Positions 36,937-46,536 of a DNA stretch of 64,000 nt are shown here, one piece after another. Every line of letters begins with the position of its first letter. Within the stretch, counting starts at the first letter, position 1. Below the pieces are notes generated by a model. It saw only the letters and a program-made list of their open reading frames with translations. It was not told the origin of the DNA and ran no database searches. Both the position numbers and the translations under genes were made by a program. Source of the DNA: Blattabacterium cuenoti (lineage in GTDB: Bacteria; Bacteroidota; Bacteroidia; Flavobacteriales; Blattabacteriaceae); the NCBI RefSeq assembly GCF_014251235.1, contig NZ_CP059181.1:124001-188000 (forward strand). The letters run 5' to 3'.

Positions 36937-37416
36937 ATGAAAGTAGCTATATTTTGTGGAAGTATATCTGATAGATTTACTATGAAAACAGCGGTAGATG
37001 TATTAAATTCATTCCATATAAGTAATCATATTTATGTTATATCTGCTCATCGTTTACCCGATGTCTTATCAGAAACTCTGAAAAAAGTAGAAAACGTAGC
37101 AGAATTGATTATTGCTGGAGCTGGATTATCTGCTCATTTACCAGGTGTAATAGCCTCTAGAACAATTTTACCTGTGATAGGTGTTCCAATTCATTCCCAT
37201 AATGGATTATTAGGTGGATTAGATGCCCTTTTTTCCATGGTTCAAATGCCTAAAGATGTTCCAGTAGCTACAGTAGGAATAAATAATGCATATAATGCTG
37301 CTTTTTTAGCTATTCATATATTATCTATTAAATATAACGAAATAAAAAAATTATTAATAAAATTTAGAATGGATAAAAAAGAAAAACTAATAAATGAAAT
37401 AGATAAATATTTGTGA
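36937..37416 (+). CDS. purE: N5-carboxyaminoimidazole ribonucleotide mutase (class I PurE)
   Basis: Moves the carboxyl from N5-CAIR to CAIR. The 159-residue protein has FCGSISDRFTM, ISAHRLPD, IAGAGLSAHLPGVIASRT and GGLDALFSMVQMPKDVPVATVGI, fitting bacterial class I PurE, which normally needs PurK to make N5-CAIR. No purK is in this window. purC begins across its stop (ATG 37419; an in-frame GTG at 37413 would overlap by 4 nt). Confidence 0.95.
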   Translation: MKVAIFCGSISDRFTMKTAVDVLNSFHISNHIYVISAHRLPDVLSETLKKVENVAELIIAGAGLSAHLPGVIASRTILPVIGVPIHSHNGLLGGLDALFSMVQMPKDVPVATVGINNAYNAAFLAIHILSIKYNEIKKLLIKFRMDKKEKLINEIDKYL

Positions 37417-37418
37417 TT

Positions 37419-38153
37419 ATGAGTAGCAGTCTAACTAAAAAATTTTTTTTATTGGAAGGAAAAACAAAAAAAATATTTTCTACAGAAAATCCGAATAAGA
37501 TTATCCTTCACTATAAGGATGAACTATCAGCTTTGAATGGATTAAAGAAAGAATTTTTACAAAAAAAAGGTATTTTAAATAATGAAATTAGTTCCTTTTT
37601 ATTTAAAAAAATGAACTATTATGGAATAAATACTCATTTTATTCGAAAAATTAACAATAGGGAACAATTATGTCATAAAGTCAATATGATTCCATTAGAA
37701 TTTGTTATTCGAAATATTATTACTGGGAGTATGTCTAAACGTTTAGGAATAAAAAAAGGAACCATACCTTCGAATACTATTTTTGAAATTTTTTACAAAA
37801 ATGATGCATTAATGGATCCATTCATTAATATCCATCATGCCGTTTTTATATGTGACGTTTCTTATGAAGAATTAAATATTATTCATCAAATAACATTGAA
37901 TATTAACAATTTTTTAAAAAAATTGTTTTTAGATAAAAACATTATATTAGTAGATTTTAAAATAGAATTTGGAAAAAATAAGAAAAATAAAATTTTACTT
38001 TCTGATGAAATCAGTCCGGATACATGTCGCTTATGGGATAAAAAAACAAATAAAAAACTTGATAAAGATGTATTTAGAAATAATTCACATAAAAATATCT
38101 TGGATATTTATATGGAAGTCTTAAAAAGACTGAATGTTCCTAATAATAATTAG
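37419..38153 (+). CDS. purC: SAICAR synthetase
   Basis: Joins aspartate to CAIR. The 244-residue protein has LLEGKTKKIFSTENPNKIILHYKD (N-terminal ATP grasp), VNMIPLEFVIRNIITGSMSKRLG, FKIEFGKNKKNKILLSDEISPDTCRLWD (the signature of the family), all in the expected order. I take the ATG at 37419; the upstream in-frame GTG at 37413 overlaps the purE stop and is possible. Length is normal for bacteria (about 235-255). Confidence 0.96.
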   Translation: MSSSLTKKFFLLEGKTKKIFSTENPNKIILHYKDELSALNGLKKEFLQKKGILNNEISSFLFKKMNYYGINTHFIRKINNREQLCHKVNMIPLEFVIRNIITGSMSKRLGIKKGTIPSNTIFEIFYKNDALMDPFINIHHAVFICDVSYEELNIIHQITLNINNFLKKLFLDKNIILVDFKIEFGKNKKNKILLSDEISPDTCRLWDKKTNKKLDKDVFRNNSHKNILDIYMEVLKRLNVPNNN

Positions 38154-38198
38154 ATCAGATATTCTTATCTGTATAAGAAAGAATATTCTATAGAGAAG

Positions 38199-39641
38199 AT
38201 GATATCTAAATTTTTCCATTTTTTTAAGGAAAAAAGATGTTATGATAAGTTTCATGAGGAGTGTGGAATTTTTGGAATATTTTCTCCTCAGAAAATAGAT
38301 ACATTATCTTTGATCCAGTTTGGGTTATTTGCTCTACAACATAGAGGACAAGAAGCTTGTGGTTTTTCCGTTTTACGAGATGGTTTTATTTTATCTTATA
38401 AAAGTGATGGTCTTGTTTTAGATGCTTTTAGGAAAATTTCTAATTTCAAATATTTCCATGGAAATGCAGCTATTGGACATACACGTTATTCTACATCTGG
38501 CGGACAAAGTAAAAAAAACATTCAACCATTTTTTGGAGAAGATATCAATGGAAAAAGCAACATTTCTATAGTTCACAATGGGAATTTAGTCAATGCTAAG
38601 AAAATACGAAAAAATTTAGAATTGAATGGAATGAATTTTATATCCGAAAATTCTGATTCTGAGGTTATTTTACGTTTAATTCAAAAATATTTATACGAAA
38701 ATAATAATAATTTAGAAACAGCTATTCAGAAAACAACTTTTGATATTCAAGGAGCTTATTCTGTTATAGTTTTAATGAAAAATAAAATAGCAGCATTTAG
38801 AGATCCAAATGGAATACGTCCTTTATGTTACGGTATGCTAGATGAACAAACTTATATATTTAGTTCTGAAACCTGCGGAATAGATTCTATAGGAGGATAT
38901 CTAATAAGGGATTTGTTTCCAGGAGAAATGGCCATTGTTGACAAAAAAAAGTCTATTCAGCTATCTTTTTTTAAAAAAAATAGATACAGAAAACAAAGAG
39001 TTTGTTCTTTTGAATATATTTATTTTTCACGTCCTGATTCCTTAATAGAAAATATTAATGTTTATGAAGTAAGAGAAAAAAGCGGTGAGAAACTTTATAA
39101 AAAATATCCTGTACAGGCAGACGTTGTTGTTGGAGTTCCAGATTCTGGAGTACCAGCATCTATTGGATTCTCTAAAGCTTCAGGAATACCTTTTAAACCA
39201 ATTTTAGTTAAAAATAAATATATTGGAAGATCTTTTATTCTTCCTAAACAAGAAATACGTGAAAAAATAGTCAATTTAAAACTTAATTCTATTCTGAACG
39301 AAATTAGAGGTAAACGTGTTGTTATTATTGATGATTCCATTGTTCGTGGAACAACTAGTCGTAGGTTGGTTTATATATTAAGAAAGGCGGGAGCAATAGA
39401 AATTCATTTTAGGAGTGCTTCCCCTCCTATTATAGCTCCATGTTATTTAGGAGTAGACACTCCAAGTAAAAAAGATCTCATATCGTATAATGATGATAAA
39501 GAGAATATTGCTAAAATTTTAGATGTCGATAGTTTAGAATTTCTAAGTATGAAAGATTTAATAGATATACTTGGAAGTAAGAATCATTGTTTTGGATGCT
39601 TTACTGGAAAATATCCAATAAAAAAATATAAAAAATTATAA
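38199..39641 (+). CDS. purF: amidophosphoribosyltransferase (Fe-S, propeptide type)
   Basis: First committed purine step: PRPP plus glutamine to phosphoribosylamine. The catalytic Cys lies at about residue 22, in HEECGIFGIF, so the first 21 residues are a likely propeptide to be cleaved, as in Bacillus PurF. Cysteines in RVCSFEYIYFS, PCYLGVDTPSKK and the C-terminal HCFGCF fit the four ligands of a [4Fe-4S] cluster in that type. The PRPP loop VVIIDDSIVRGTTSRRLV is intact. 480 residues is normal. It follows purC by 45 nt. Confidence 0.97.
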   Translation: MISKFFHFFKEKRCYDKFHEECGIFGIFSPQKIDTLSLIQFGLFALQHRGQEACGFSVLRDGFILSYKSDGLVLDAFRKISNFKYFHGNAAIGHTRYSTSGGQSKKNIQPFFGEDINGKSNISIVHNGNLVNAKKIRKNLELNGMNFISENSDSEVILRLIQKYLYENNNNLETAIQKTTFDIQGAYSVIVLMKNKIAAFRDPNGIRPLCYGMLDEQTYIFSSETCGIDSIGGYLIRDLFPGEMAIVDKKKSIQLSFFKKNRYRKQRVCSFEYIYFSRPDSLIENINVYEVREKSGEKLYKKYPVQADVVVGVPDSGVPASIGFSKASGIPFKPILVKNKYIGRSFILPKQEIREKIVNLKLNSILNEIRGKRVVIIDDSIVRGTTSRRLVYILRKAGAIEIHFRSASPPIIAPCYLGVDTPSKKDLISYNDDKENIAKILDVDSLEFLSMKDLIDILGSKNHCFGCFTGKYPIKKYKKL

Positions 39642-39674
39642 GAATAATTAATTTACAAGAATAAGAAATAAACC

Positions 39675-40661
39675 ATGAAAGAAAATCATCGTGTTGTCTG
39701 TAAAATTAATCCAATTTTAGAAGAAACTTATAATAATCAAGTTCTTAGTTCTTTGGATTTTTTTTCTTCTCTCTATAAAATATCTTTATTCGGATACAAA
39801 GAGCCTATATTAGTTTCAGGTGTTGATGGAGTAGGGACAAAATTACGTTTAGCTATTGAATTTGAAAAATATGAAACTATTGGAGAAGATTGTTTTGCTA
39901 TGTGTGTAAATGATATTTTATGTCATGGCGCAAAACCCTTATTTTTTCTAGATTATTTAGCTTGTGGAAAATTGAATTCTAATATTGTAGAAAAAATTAT
40001 ACAAGGAATAGCTAATTCTTGTAAAAAGACTAATACATGTTTGATTGGAGGAGAAACGGCAGAAATGCCTGGTATTTACAGAAAAAATGATTATGATATT
40101 GCTGGATTTTGTGTTGGTATAGTAGAAAAAAAAAATATTATAAATGGGAAAGAAAATATTCAAGAAGGAGATATATTAATCGGACTTCCTTCTTTGGGCG
40201 TTCATAGTAATGGATTTTCTTTAATTAGAAAGATTTTTTCTAAAAAAGATTTTTTAATGAATAAAATTAAAAATAAACCATTGTATGAAATTCTTTTAAT
40301 TCCAACTAAAATTTATCATGATCCTATACATTTTTTGTTAAAAAATTTTTTTATACATGGATTAGCTCATATAACTGGAGGTGGAATTAATGAAAATCTC
40401 ATTCGTATACTTCCAGAAAATTTATCTGTTATAGTAGAAAAGAATAAAATTCCTGTTCAACCAATCTTTTCCCATATACAAAAAAAAGGATTTATCTCAG
40501 AGGAAAAAATGTGGAATACTTTTAATATGGGAGTTGGAATGATTATCATAGCTTCTTTTCAAGATAAAAAAAATCTTTTGAAAAGATTATATTTGTTAGG
40601 AGAAAAACCTTTTGTCTGTGGTTATATCATTAGAGGAAATAAAAAAGTATTTTTGAAATAA
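39675..40661 (+). CDS. purM: AIR synthetase (FGAM cyclo-ligase)
   Basis: Closes the imidazole ring from FGAM using ATP. The 328-residue PurM has VSGVDGVGTKLRLAIEF, FAMCVNDILCHGAKPLFFLDYLACG, LIGGETAEMPGIY, GLPSLGVHSNGFSLIRKIF, and HITGGGINENLIRILP, all canonical. Its fold is homologous to the PurL synthetase half. It is slightly short of the usual 340-350. purN follows after 26 nt. Confidence 0.97.
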   Translation: MKENHRVVCKINPILEETYNNQVLSSLDFFSSLYKISLFGYKEPILVSGVDGVGTKLRLAIEFEKYETIGEDCFAMCVNDILCHGAKPLFFLDYLACGKLNSNIVEKIIQGIANSCKKTNTCLIGGETAEMPGIYRKNDYDIAGFCVGIVEKKNIINGKENIQEGDILIGLPSLGVHSNGFSLIRKIFSKKDFLMNKIKNKPLYEILLIPTKIYHDPIHFLLKNFFIHGLAHITGGGINENLIRILPENLSVIVEKNKIPVQPIFSHIQKKGFISEEKMWNTFNMGVGMIIIASFQDKKNLLKRLYLLGEKPFVCGYIIRGNKKVFLK

Positions 40662-40687
40662 AAAAATCAGTTTTTTTTCATTATAAT

Positions 40688-41287
40688 ATGAAAAAATTAG
40701 CAATTTTAGTTTCAGGTATAGGAACAAATATGAGGCATATTTTTCATGCCATTTCAAATGGAAAACTTTCTACTACATGTAGAATATCTTCAGTAATTTC
40801 TGATAGAAAATGTAAAGCAATTAAATATGCTTTCAAAAAAAAAATTGCAACTTTTTCTTTACAAAAAACTGAAAAAAAACTTCTTTCTCAAGAGATAGAT
40901 AAAATTTTGATAAAAAATACTCCAGATTTAATAATATTATCAGGTTTTCTTTCTATTCTTAGTAAAAAGTTTTGTAAAAAATGGGAAAAAAAAATTATTA
41001 ATATTCATCCATCTCTTTTACCTAAGTATGGAGGAAAAGGAATGTATGGAATGAAAGTACATCAAGAAGTACTTAAAAGAAAAGAAAAAATTTCAGGAGC
41101 TACAGTTCATTATGTTACAAAAGATGTAGATGCTGGAAAAATTATTTTAAATAAATCATGTAAAATTTCTTCAAAAGAAACTCCTTTATCTTTATACAAA
41201 AAAATTTCTCTTATAGAAAAAGAAATTCTTATTCAATCTTTAAATTATTTTTTTAACCAATCTTTTTCAAAACGAAGAAAAATATAG
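40688..41287 (+). CDS. purN: phosphoribosylglycinamide formyltransferase (folate-dependent)
   Basis: Transfers a formyl group from 10-formyl-tetrahydrofolate to GAR. The 199-residue protein has the N-terminal LAILVSGIGTNM, the catalytic region INIHPSLLPKYGGKGMYGMKVH and SGATVHYVTKDVDAGKII with the catalytic Asp. The formate-using PurT is a different (ATP-grasp) family, so this is PurN. The C-terminal tail is Lys/Ser-rich. Length is typical. Confidence 0.96.
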   Translation: MKKLAILVSGIGTNMRHIFHAISNGKLSTTCRISSVISDRKCKAIKYAFKKKIATFSLQKTEKKLLSQEIDKILIKNTPDLIILSGFLSILSKKFCKKWEKKIINIHPSLLPKYGGKGMYGMKVHQEVLKRKEKISGATVHYVTKDVDAGKIILNKSCKISSKETPLSLYKKISLIEKEILIQSLNYFFNQSFSKRRKI

Positions 41288-41310
41288 TATGATATATAAT
41301 AACATATATA

Positions 41311-42843
41311 ATGAAAAGAGCATTAGTTAGTGTTTATGAAAAAAATGAAAAATTATTAGATTTCGTACATTTTTTATGTGAAAAAAAATACCAAATAATT
41401 TCTACTGGAGGTACTTTTAAGTATTTAAAAAATAATGGAATATCTAAGATTAAAAATCTATCAAATATTATTTCATTTTCTGATTTTTTAGATGGAAGAA
41501 TAAAGACTATTCATCCAAATGTTTATGGAGGTATTTTAGCTAATCGTTCTCTTAAAAAACACATGGAATATTTATCCATTCATCAGATAGATACCATTGA
41601 TATTGTCTTAGTAAATTTTTATCCATTTTTTGAAAAATCAAAACAATACAAAAATGATTCTTTGATTGAATTTATAGATATAGGAGGACCATCTATGTTA
41701 CGTGCAGCAGCAAAAAATTTTCTATATGTTACTCCTATTACAGATCAAGAAGATTACTTTGTAATTAAAAAGGAAATTGAAAAATATGGATATCCTTCAT
41801 TAAGGTTAAGAAAAAAATTAGCAGGAAAAGTATTTAATTTTACTTCTGCTTATGATTCTGCTATTTCTCAATTTTTTTTAAAAGATGATTCTTTTCCTAC
41901 TTATTTACATTTATCTTACGAAAAAAAAATGAATCTACGTTATGGTGAAAATCCTCATCAAAAAGCGGCTTATTATATCAGTAAAATACATAAAGGATCT
42001 ATGATTGATTTTCATCAATTTCATGGAAAAGAATTATCCTTTAATAATTTAAGAGATATGGATATAGCTTGGAAAATAGTAGATCAATTTTCTGAACCTG
42101 CATGTTGTATAGTTAAACATGCTACACCTTGTGGTGTATCGTTAGGAAAAGATATCATGGATTCTTTTAAAAAAACTTATGAATCCGATCCTATTTCTTC
42201 TTTTGGAGGAATTATAGCTTTTAATATTCTAATAACAAAAGAATTAGCAGAAAAAATAAACAATCTTTTCTTTGAAGTTATTTTATCATCAAATTATGAC
42301 CATGAAGTCTTGAATATTTTAAAAAAAAAAAAGAATTTAAGAATCATTAAAATAATCAATAATTCTTCTAATTATTATGATAAAGATAAATTAGAATATG
42401 TGAAAGTAGATGGAGGAATATTAGTACAACAGATAGATGATAGTATGTCTTTTGATTATAAAATAGTTACTAAAAAAAAGTTCTCTGATCAAGAAATAAA
42501 ATCTTTTTTCTTTGCTCAAAGAGTGGTAAAATATGTTAAATCAAATGCCATTGTTGTAGTAAAAGGGACACAAACTATAGGAATATCTGGTGGACAGACA
42601 AACAGAATTTTTGCTGCTCGTCAAGCTATCGATAGAGCCTTAGAAAAAAGAAAAAAAAATTTAGTCCTTGTTTCTGATGCCTTTTTTCCTTTTCGTGATG
42701 TAGTAGATGTAGCTGCTGGTTCTGGTATAATTAAAGCTATATTCCAGCCTGGAGGTTCTATACGTGATGAAGAATCTGTAAAAGCATGTAATGAACATGG
42801 AATAGCTATGGCTTTTACAGGTCGTAGATATTTTAAACATTAA
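41311..42843 (+). CDS. purH: bifunctional AICAR transformylase / IMP cyclohydrolase
   Basis: Last two steps to IMP. The IMP cyclohydrolase domain (about 1-190) has [31 protein letters not shown] and [13 protein letters not shown]; the transformylase domain (about 195-510) has [28 protein letters not shown] with the catalytic Lys-His, and [27 protein letters not shown] at the end. 510 residues is normal. A run of 12 adenines (42321-42332) lies in the coding sequence. purD starts 5 nt after the stop. Confidence 0.98.
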   Translation: MKRALVSVYEKNEKLLDFVHFLCEKKYQIISTGGTFKYLKNNGISKIKNLSNIISFSDFLDGRIKTIHPNVYGGILANRSLKKHMEYLSIHQIDTIDIVLVNFYPFFEKSKQYKNDSLIEFIDIGGPSMLRAAAKNFLYVTPITDQEDYFVIKKEIEKYGYPSLRLRKKLAGKVFNFTSAYDSAISQFFLKDDSFPTYLHLSYEKKMNLRYGENPHQKAAYYISKIHKGSMIDFHQFHGKELSFNNLRDMDIAWKIVDQFSEPACCIVKHATPCGVSLGKDIMDSFKKTYESDPISSFGGIIAFNILITKELAEKINNLFFEVILSSNYDHEVLNILKKKKNLRIIKIINNSSNYYDKDKLEYVKVDGGILVQQIDDSMSFDYKIVTKKKFSDQEIKSFFFAQRVVKYVKSNAIVVVKGTQTIGISGGQTNRIFAARQAIDRALEKRKKNLVLVSDAFFPFRDVVDVAAGSGIIKAIFQPGGSIRDEESVKACNEHGIAMAFTGRRYFKH

Positions 42844-42848
42844 AAATT

Positions 42849-44084
42849 ATGAGAATTTTAATTCTTGGAAAAGGAGGAAGAGAACATGCAATAGGAAAAA
42901 AATTATTAAAAGATTTTTCTCCAATGGAGATTTACTTTTATCCAGGGAATGGAGGAACTAATCAAATAGGTAATAATTTAGAAAAAAATTATTCTACAAT
43001 GGAATTGTGTTTTTTTGCTAAAAAAAAAGCTATAGATATAACAATTGTTGGTTCCGAAAATTTTCTATTAGATGGAATAGTAAATGTATTTCAAAATTAT
43101 GGTTTAAAAATAATGGGGCCACATTATGAAGCTGCTAAATTAGAAGGAGATCGTGTTTTTTCTAAAACCTTCATGATAAAATATGGAGTTCGAACACCAA
43201 AATATAAAGTCTTTTCTTCTTATCAAGAATCCTTGGATTATTTAAAAAAAACAACTTATTCCGTAGCTATTAAAACTAACGGATTGGCTGAGGGAAAAGG
43301 TGTTCATTTAGTAAAAAATAAAAAAGAAGCAAAAAAAGCTTTAAATTCTATTATGATAGAAAAAAAATTTGGAAAATCAGGAGATAAAGTCATCATAGAA
43401 GATTTTTTAGAAGGACAAGAATGTTCAATTTTATCCATATTGAATGGAAAAAATATTACACCTTTTCTATCTGTTAAAGATTATAAGAAAATTGGAGAAA
43501 ATGAAAAAGGAAAAAATACAGGAGGAATGGGTTCTATAGCTCCTAATCCATATATGACGAATGAAATTTGGTTAGATTTTAAAGAAAATATATTAAAACC
43601 TACTTTAGAAGGTTTATTTGCAGAAAAATTGATGTTTTTTGGATTCATTTATTTTGGATTAATGATCACATCTAACAAAATTTATTTATTAGAATATAAT
43701 ACTCGTATGGGAGATCCTGAAACTCAAACTTTATTACCATTAATGAATAGTAATTTTATTCATATGATACAATCATCTTTTCTTTATAAGGAAATATCTA
43801 TTTCTTGGAAAAAATTATGTTCATGTTGTGTAGTTTTATCTTCAGGAGGATATCCAGATAAATATAAAACTGGAAAAGTCATAGAAGGAATAAATTCTTT
43901 AAATGAACCTTTTTACATTTCTGGAGCTAATAATAAAAAAGAAAAATGGATAACGTCTGGAGGACGTGTTTTAAACGTAGTAGGATTAGGAAATACTATA
44001 GATGAAGCTAGAAAAAAAGCTTATAATGAAGTAAAAAAAGTAAAATTTGAAGATTTCTATTTTAGAAAAGATATAGGTTTATAA
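42849..44084 (+). CDS. purD: phosphoribosylamine-glycine ligase
   Basis: This ATP-grasp enzyme makes GAR from phosphoribosylamine and glycine. The 411 residues have MRILILGKGGREHAIG, VGSENFLLDGIVNVF, GPHYEAAKLEGDRVFSK, the ATP-grasp core VAIKTNGLAEGKGVHLV, and YNTRMGDPETQTLLPLM. A normal monofunctional length, unlike the eukaryotic trifunctional fusion. It is close-packed between purH (5 nt) and guaA (21 nt). Confidence 0.97.
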   Translation: MRILILGKGGREHAIGKKLLKDFSPMEIYFYPGNGGTNQIGNNLEKNYSTMELCFFAKKKAIDITIVGSENFLLDGIVNVFQNYGLKIMGPHYEAAKLEGDRVFSKTFMIKYGVRTPKYKVFSSYQESLDYLKKTTYSVAIKTNGLAEGKGVHLVKNKKEAKKALNSIMIEKKFGKSGDKVIIEDFLEGQECSILSILNGKNITPFLSVKDYKKIGENEKGKNTGGMGSIAPNPYMTNEIWLDFKENILKPTLEGLFAEKLMFFGFIYFGLMITSNKIYLLEYNTRMGDPETQTLLPLMNSNFIHMIQSSFLYKEISISWKKLCSCCVVLSSGGYPDKYKTGKVIEGINSLNEPFYISGANNKKEKWITSGGRVLNVVGLGNTIDEARKKAYNEVKKVKFEDFYFRKDIGL

Positions 44085-44105
44085 TATGTTTAAATTATCA
44101 AGATT

Positions 44106-45662
44106 ATGAATCATAATTCTTCTATTTTTATATTTGATTTTGGATCCCAATATAGCCATCTTATAGCAAGAAAAATTAGAGAAATAGGAGTTGATCCTAT
44201 TTTGTGTTCTTATGACATTTCTATTTCTACACTTAGGAATAAAAAACCAAAGGGGATTATTCTTTCAGGTAGTCCTTGTTCTATATATGATAAAAATCCT
44301 CTTTTAATATCTAAATATATATTCAGATTGAATATTCCTATACTTGGTATTTGTTACGGAATGCAACTTATTTCTTTTTTGTTTGGAGGGACAGTAGAAA
44401 AATCGAAGTATAAAGAATACGGAAAAACTAATTTCATAATAGAAAATTCAAGTAATGAGTTATTGTTTCATGGAATACCAAAAAATTCTGTTGTTTGGAT
44501 GAGTCATTTCGATGAAGTTAAAAATATTACAAAAGAATTTAAGGTGATAGGACATACTTCATCTTGTTCTATAGCAGCGATTGTTCATAGAACAAAAAAT
44601 ATTTATGCTGTTCAATTTCATCCAGAAGTTAGTCATACGGAATTTGGAGTATTTATATTGAGAAATTTTATTCTTCATATTTGTAAAGCAAAAAATAATA
44701 TGAGATTAAATAATTTTATAGAAAAATCTATCAATCAAATAAGAAAAACTGTATCTAATAAAAAAGTTATTCTTGGTATTTCAGGTGGATTAGACTCTTT
44801 TGTTACTGCTTATCTCATTCATAATGCTATAGGAAATTCATTACATTGTATTTTTGTAGATACAGGTTTTCTTACAAAAAGAGAAAAAGATAATATGTCA
44901 TATATATGTGAAAAAATGGATTTTTACATTAAAATTATAGATGCAAGAGAACGTTTTTTATCTATTTTAACTGGAATAACTAATCCTGAAGTGAAAAGAA
45001 AAATGATAGGAAAAGAATTTATATCTATTTTTCAAAATGAGGCAAAAAAAATAAAAAACGTAGAATTTTTAGCACAAGGGACAATACATTCAGATGTCAT
45101 AGAATCTTTTCCAAATCAAAAAAACAAACGAAAAAAAAATTTTTCTATTAAATCTCATCATAATGTAGGTGGATTACCTCATTCAATGAAATTGAAACTT
45201 ATTGAACCATTAAAGGAATTATTTAAAGATGAGGTTAAAAAAATAGGATCTAAATTAGGAATACCTAAAGATATCCTGTATAAACATCCTTTTCCTGGTC
45301 CTGGATTAAGTATCCGAATATTAGGAAAAATCAATAAAAAAAGAATTTCTATGCTTCAAAAAGCGGAAAATATTTTGATGCAAGAATTAAAAAGAAGCCA
45401 TCTTTATGAATCTGTTAGTCAAGCTTTTATTGTATTATTACCTATTAAATCTGTAGGAGTAATGGGAGATAAACGAACATATGAAAATGCGGCAGTATTA
45501 CGTGTTACAAAAACAGAAGATTTTATGACTGCAAATTTTTCACATTTACCTTATGAATTTTTAGAAAAAATATCAAGCAGAATAATAAATGAAGTAGAAG
45601 GAATTAATCGTTTAGTTTATGATATTACTTCTAAACCCCCAGCAACTATTGAATGGGAATAA
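44106..45662 (+). CDS. guaA: GMP synthase (glutamine-hydrolysing)
   Basis: Converts XMP to GMP. The amidotransferase domain (about 1-195) has the nucleophile Cys in LGICYGMQLISFLFGG and catalytic His in VQFHPEVSHTEFG; the ATP-pyrophosphatase domain has the PP-loop ILGISGGLDSFVTAYLI; the C-terminal dimer domain has HPFPGPGLSIRILG and ends KPPATIEWE, the canonical terminus. 518 residues is normal. Last gene of the purine run; guaB, which makes XMP, is not in the window. Confidence 0.98.
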   Translation: MNHNSSIFIFDFGSQYSHLIARKIREIGVDPILCSYDISISTLRNKKPKGIILSGSPCSIYDKNPLLISKYIFRLNIPILGICYGMQLISFLFGGTVEKSKYKEYGKTNFIIENSSNELLFHGIPKNSVVWMSHFDEVKNITKEFKVIGHTSSCSIAAIVHRTKNIYAVQFHPEVSHTEFGVFILRNFILHICKAKNNMRLNNFIEKSINQIRKTVSNKKVILGISGGLDSFVTAYLIHNAIGNSLHCIFVDTGFLTKREKDNMSYICEKMDFYIKIIDARERFLSILTGITNPEVKRKMIGKEFISIFQNEAKKIKNVEFLAQGTIHSDVIESFPNQKNKRKKNFSIKSHHNVGGLPHSMKLKLIEPLKELFKDEVKKIGSKLGIPKDILYKHPFPGPGLSIRILGKINKKRISMLQKAENILMQELKRSHLYESVSQAFIVLLPIKSVGVMGDKRTYENAAVLRVTKTEDFMTANFSHLPYEFLEKISSRIINEVEGINRLVYDITSKPPATIEWE

Positions 45663-45692
45663 TGCCTTCTTTAAAATAAAAGATTTATTTGA

Positions 45693-46532
45693 TTACATCA
45701 TCATAGAAACAAGATTGGATAGATTTTTTTTTAATTCTGTTCTAGAAGAAATTAAATCTATAAATCCATGTTCTAAAAGGAATTCTGATGTTTGAAATCC
45801 TATTGGAAGATCTTTACCTATTGTTTCTCTAATAACCCTAGGACCTGCAAAACCAATAAGAGCTTTAGGTTCTGCTATATTAATATCTCCAAGTAATGCA
45901 TAAGAAGCTGTAACCCCTCCTGTTGTTGGATCTGTAAGAACGGAAATGTAAGGAATTTTTGAATCACGTAATTGTGTTAATCTTGCTATTGTTTTAGCCA
46001 TTTGCATTAAAGAAAAAGATGATTCCATAATTCTTGCTCCACCTGATTTAGAAATCAAAATATATGGAAATCTTTTCTCTATACAATGTTCTATTGCTCT
46101 TGATATTTTTTCCCCTACAACGGAACCCATAGACCCTCCTATAAAGGAAAAATCCATACAAGATATCACTATATTTTTTCCTTCTATTTTTCCTATACCT
46201 GTTCTAATTGCATCATATAAATTTGTTTTTTTTCTTGCTTCTTTGATCCTTTCCGTGTACTTTTTTCTGTCTATCCATTTGATAGGATCTTTACTAATCA
46301 TCTTAACATTTATTTCTGAAAAAAATCCATGATCAAAAAGAATTTCAAAATATTCTTTACTGTTAATTCTTACATGATATCCATCTTCTGGACTAACATA
46401 AGCATTTTTTTTTAATTCTTCTGTATCTATAATTTTACCGCTTGGAGTCCTATACCATAAACCTTTAGGAAAATTTTTTCTATCCTCTATGGGAGTATTT
46501 ATATTTTTTTTTTTTCTTAAAAACCAAGACAT
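45693..46532 (-). CDS. accD: acetyl-CoA carboxylase carboxyltransferase beta subunit
   Basis: With AccA it transfers CO2 from biotin to acetyl-CoA. The 279-residue protein has the crotonase-like core [64 protein letters not shown] and [12 protein letters not shown]. The N-terminal zinc-ribbon segment is recognisable by position ([20 protein letters not shown]) but has no Cys before about residue 125, so the metal site is gone; this also appears in other flavobacterial AccD. A T12 run on the plus strand (46504-46515) codes an N-terminal Lys run. It lies 4 nt downstream of fbaA. Confidence 0.95.
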   Translation of the reverse strand: MSWFLRKKKNINTPIEDRKNFPKGLWYRTPSGKIIDTEELKKNAYVSPEDGYHVRINSKEYFEILFDHGFFSEINVKMISKDPIKWIDRKKYTERIKEARKKTNLYDAIRTGIGKIEGKNIVISCMDFSFIGGSMGSVVGEKISRAIEHCIEKRFPYILISKSGGARIMESSFSLMQMAKTIARLTQLRDSKIPYISVLTDPTTGGVTASYALLGDINIAEPKALIGFAGPRVIRETIGKDLPIGFQTSEFLLEHGFIDLISSRTELKKNLSNLVSMMM

Positions 46533-46536
46533 GGTT

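Noticed and set aside
37413-37418. GTG start for purC overlapping the purE stop
   Set aside because: Possible, but the ATG at 37419 is two codons later and the extra residues are not conserved; I kept the ATG.
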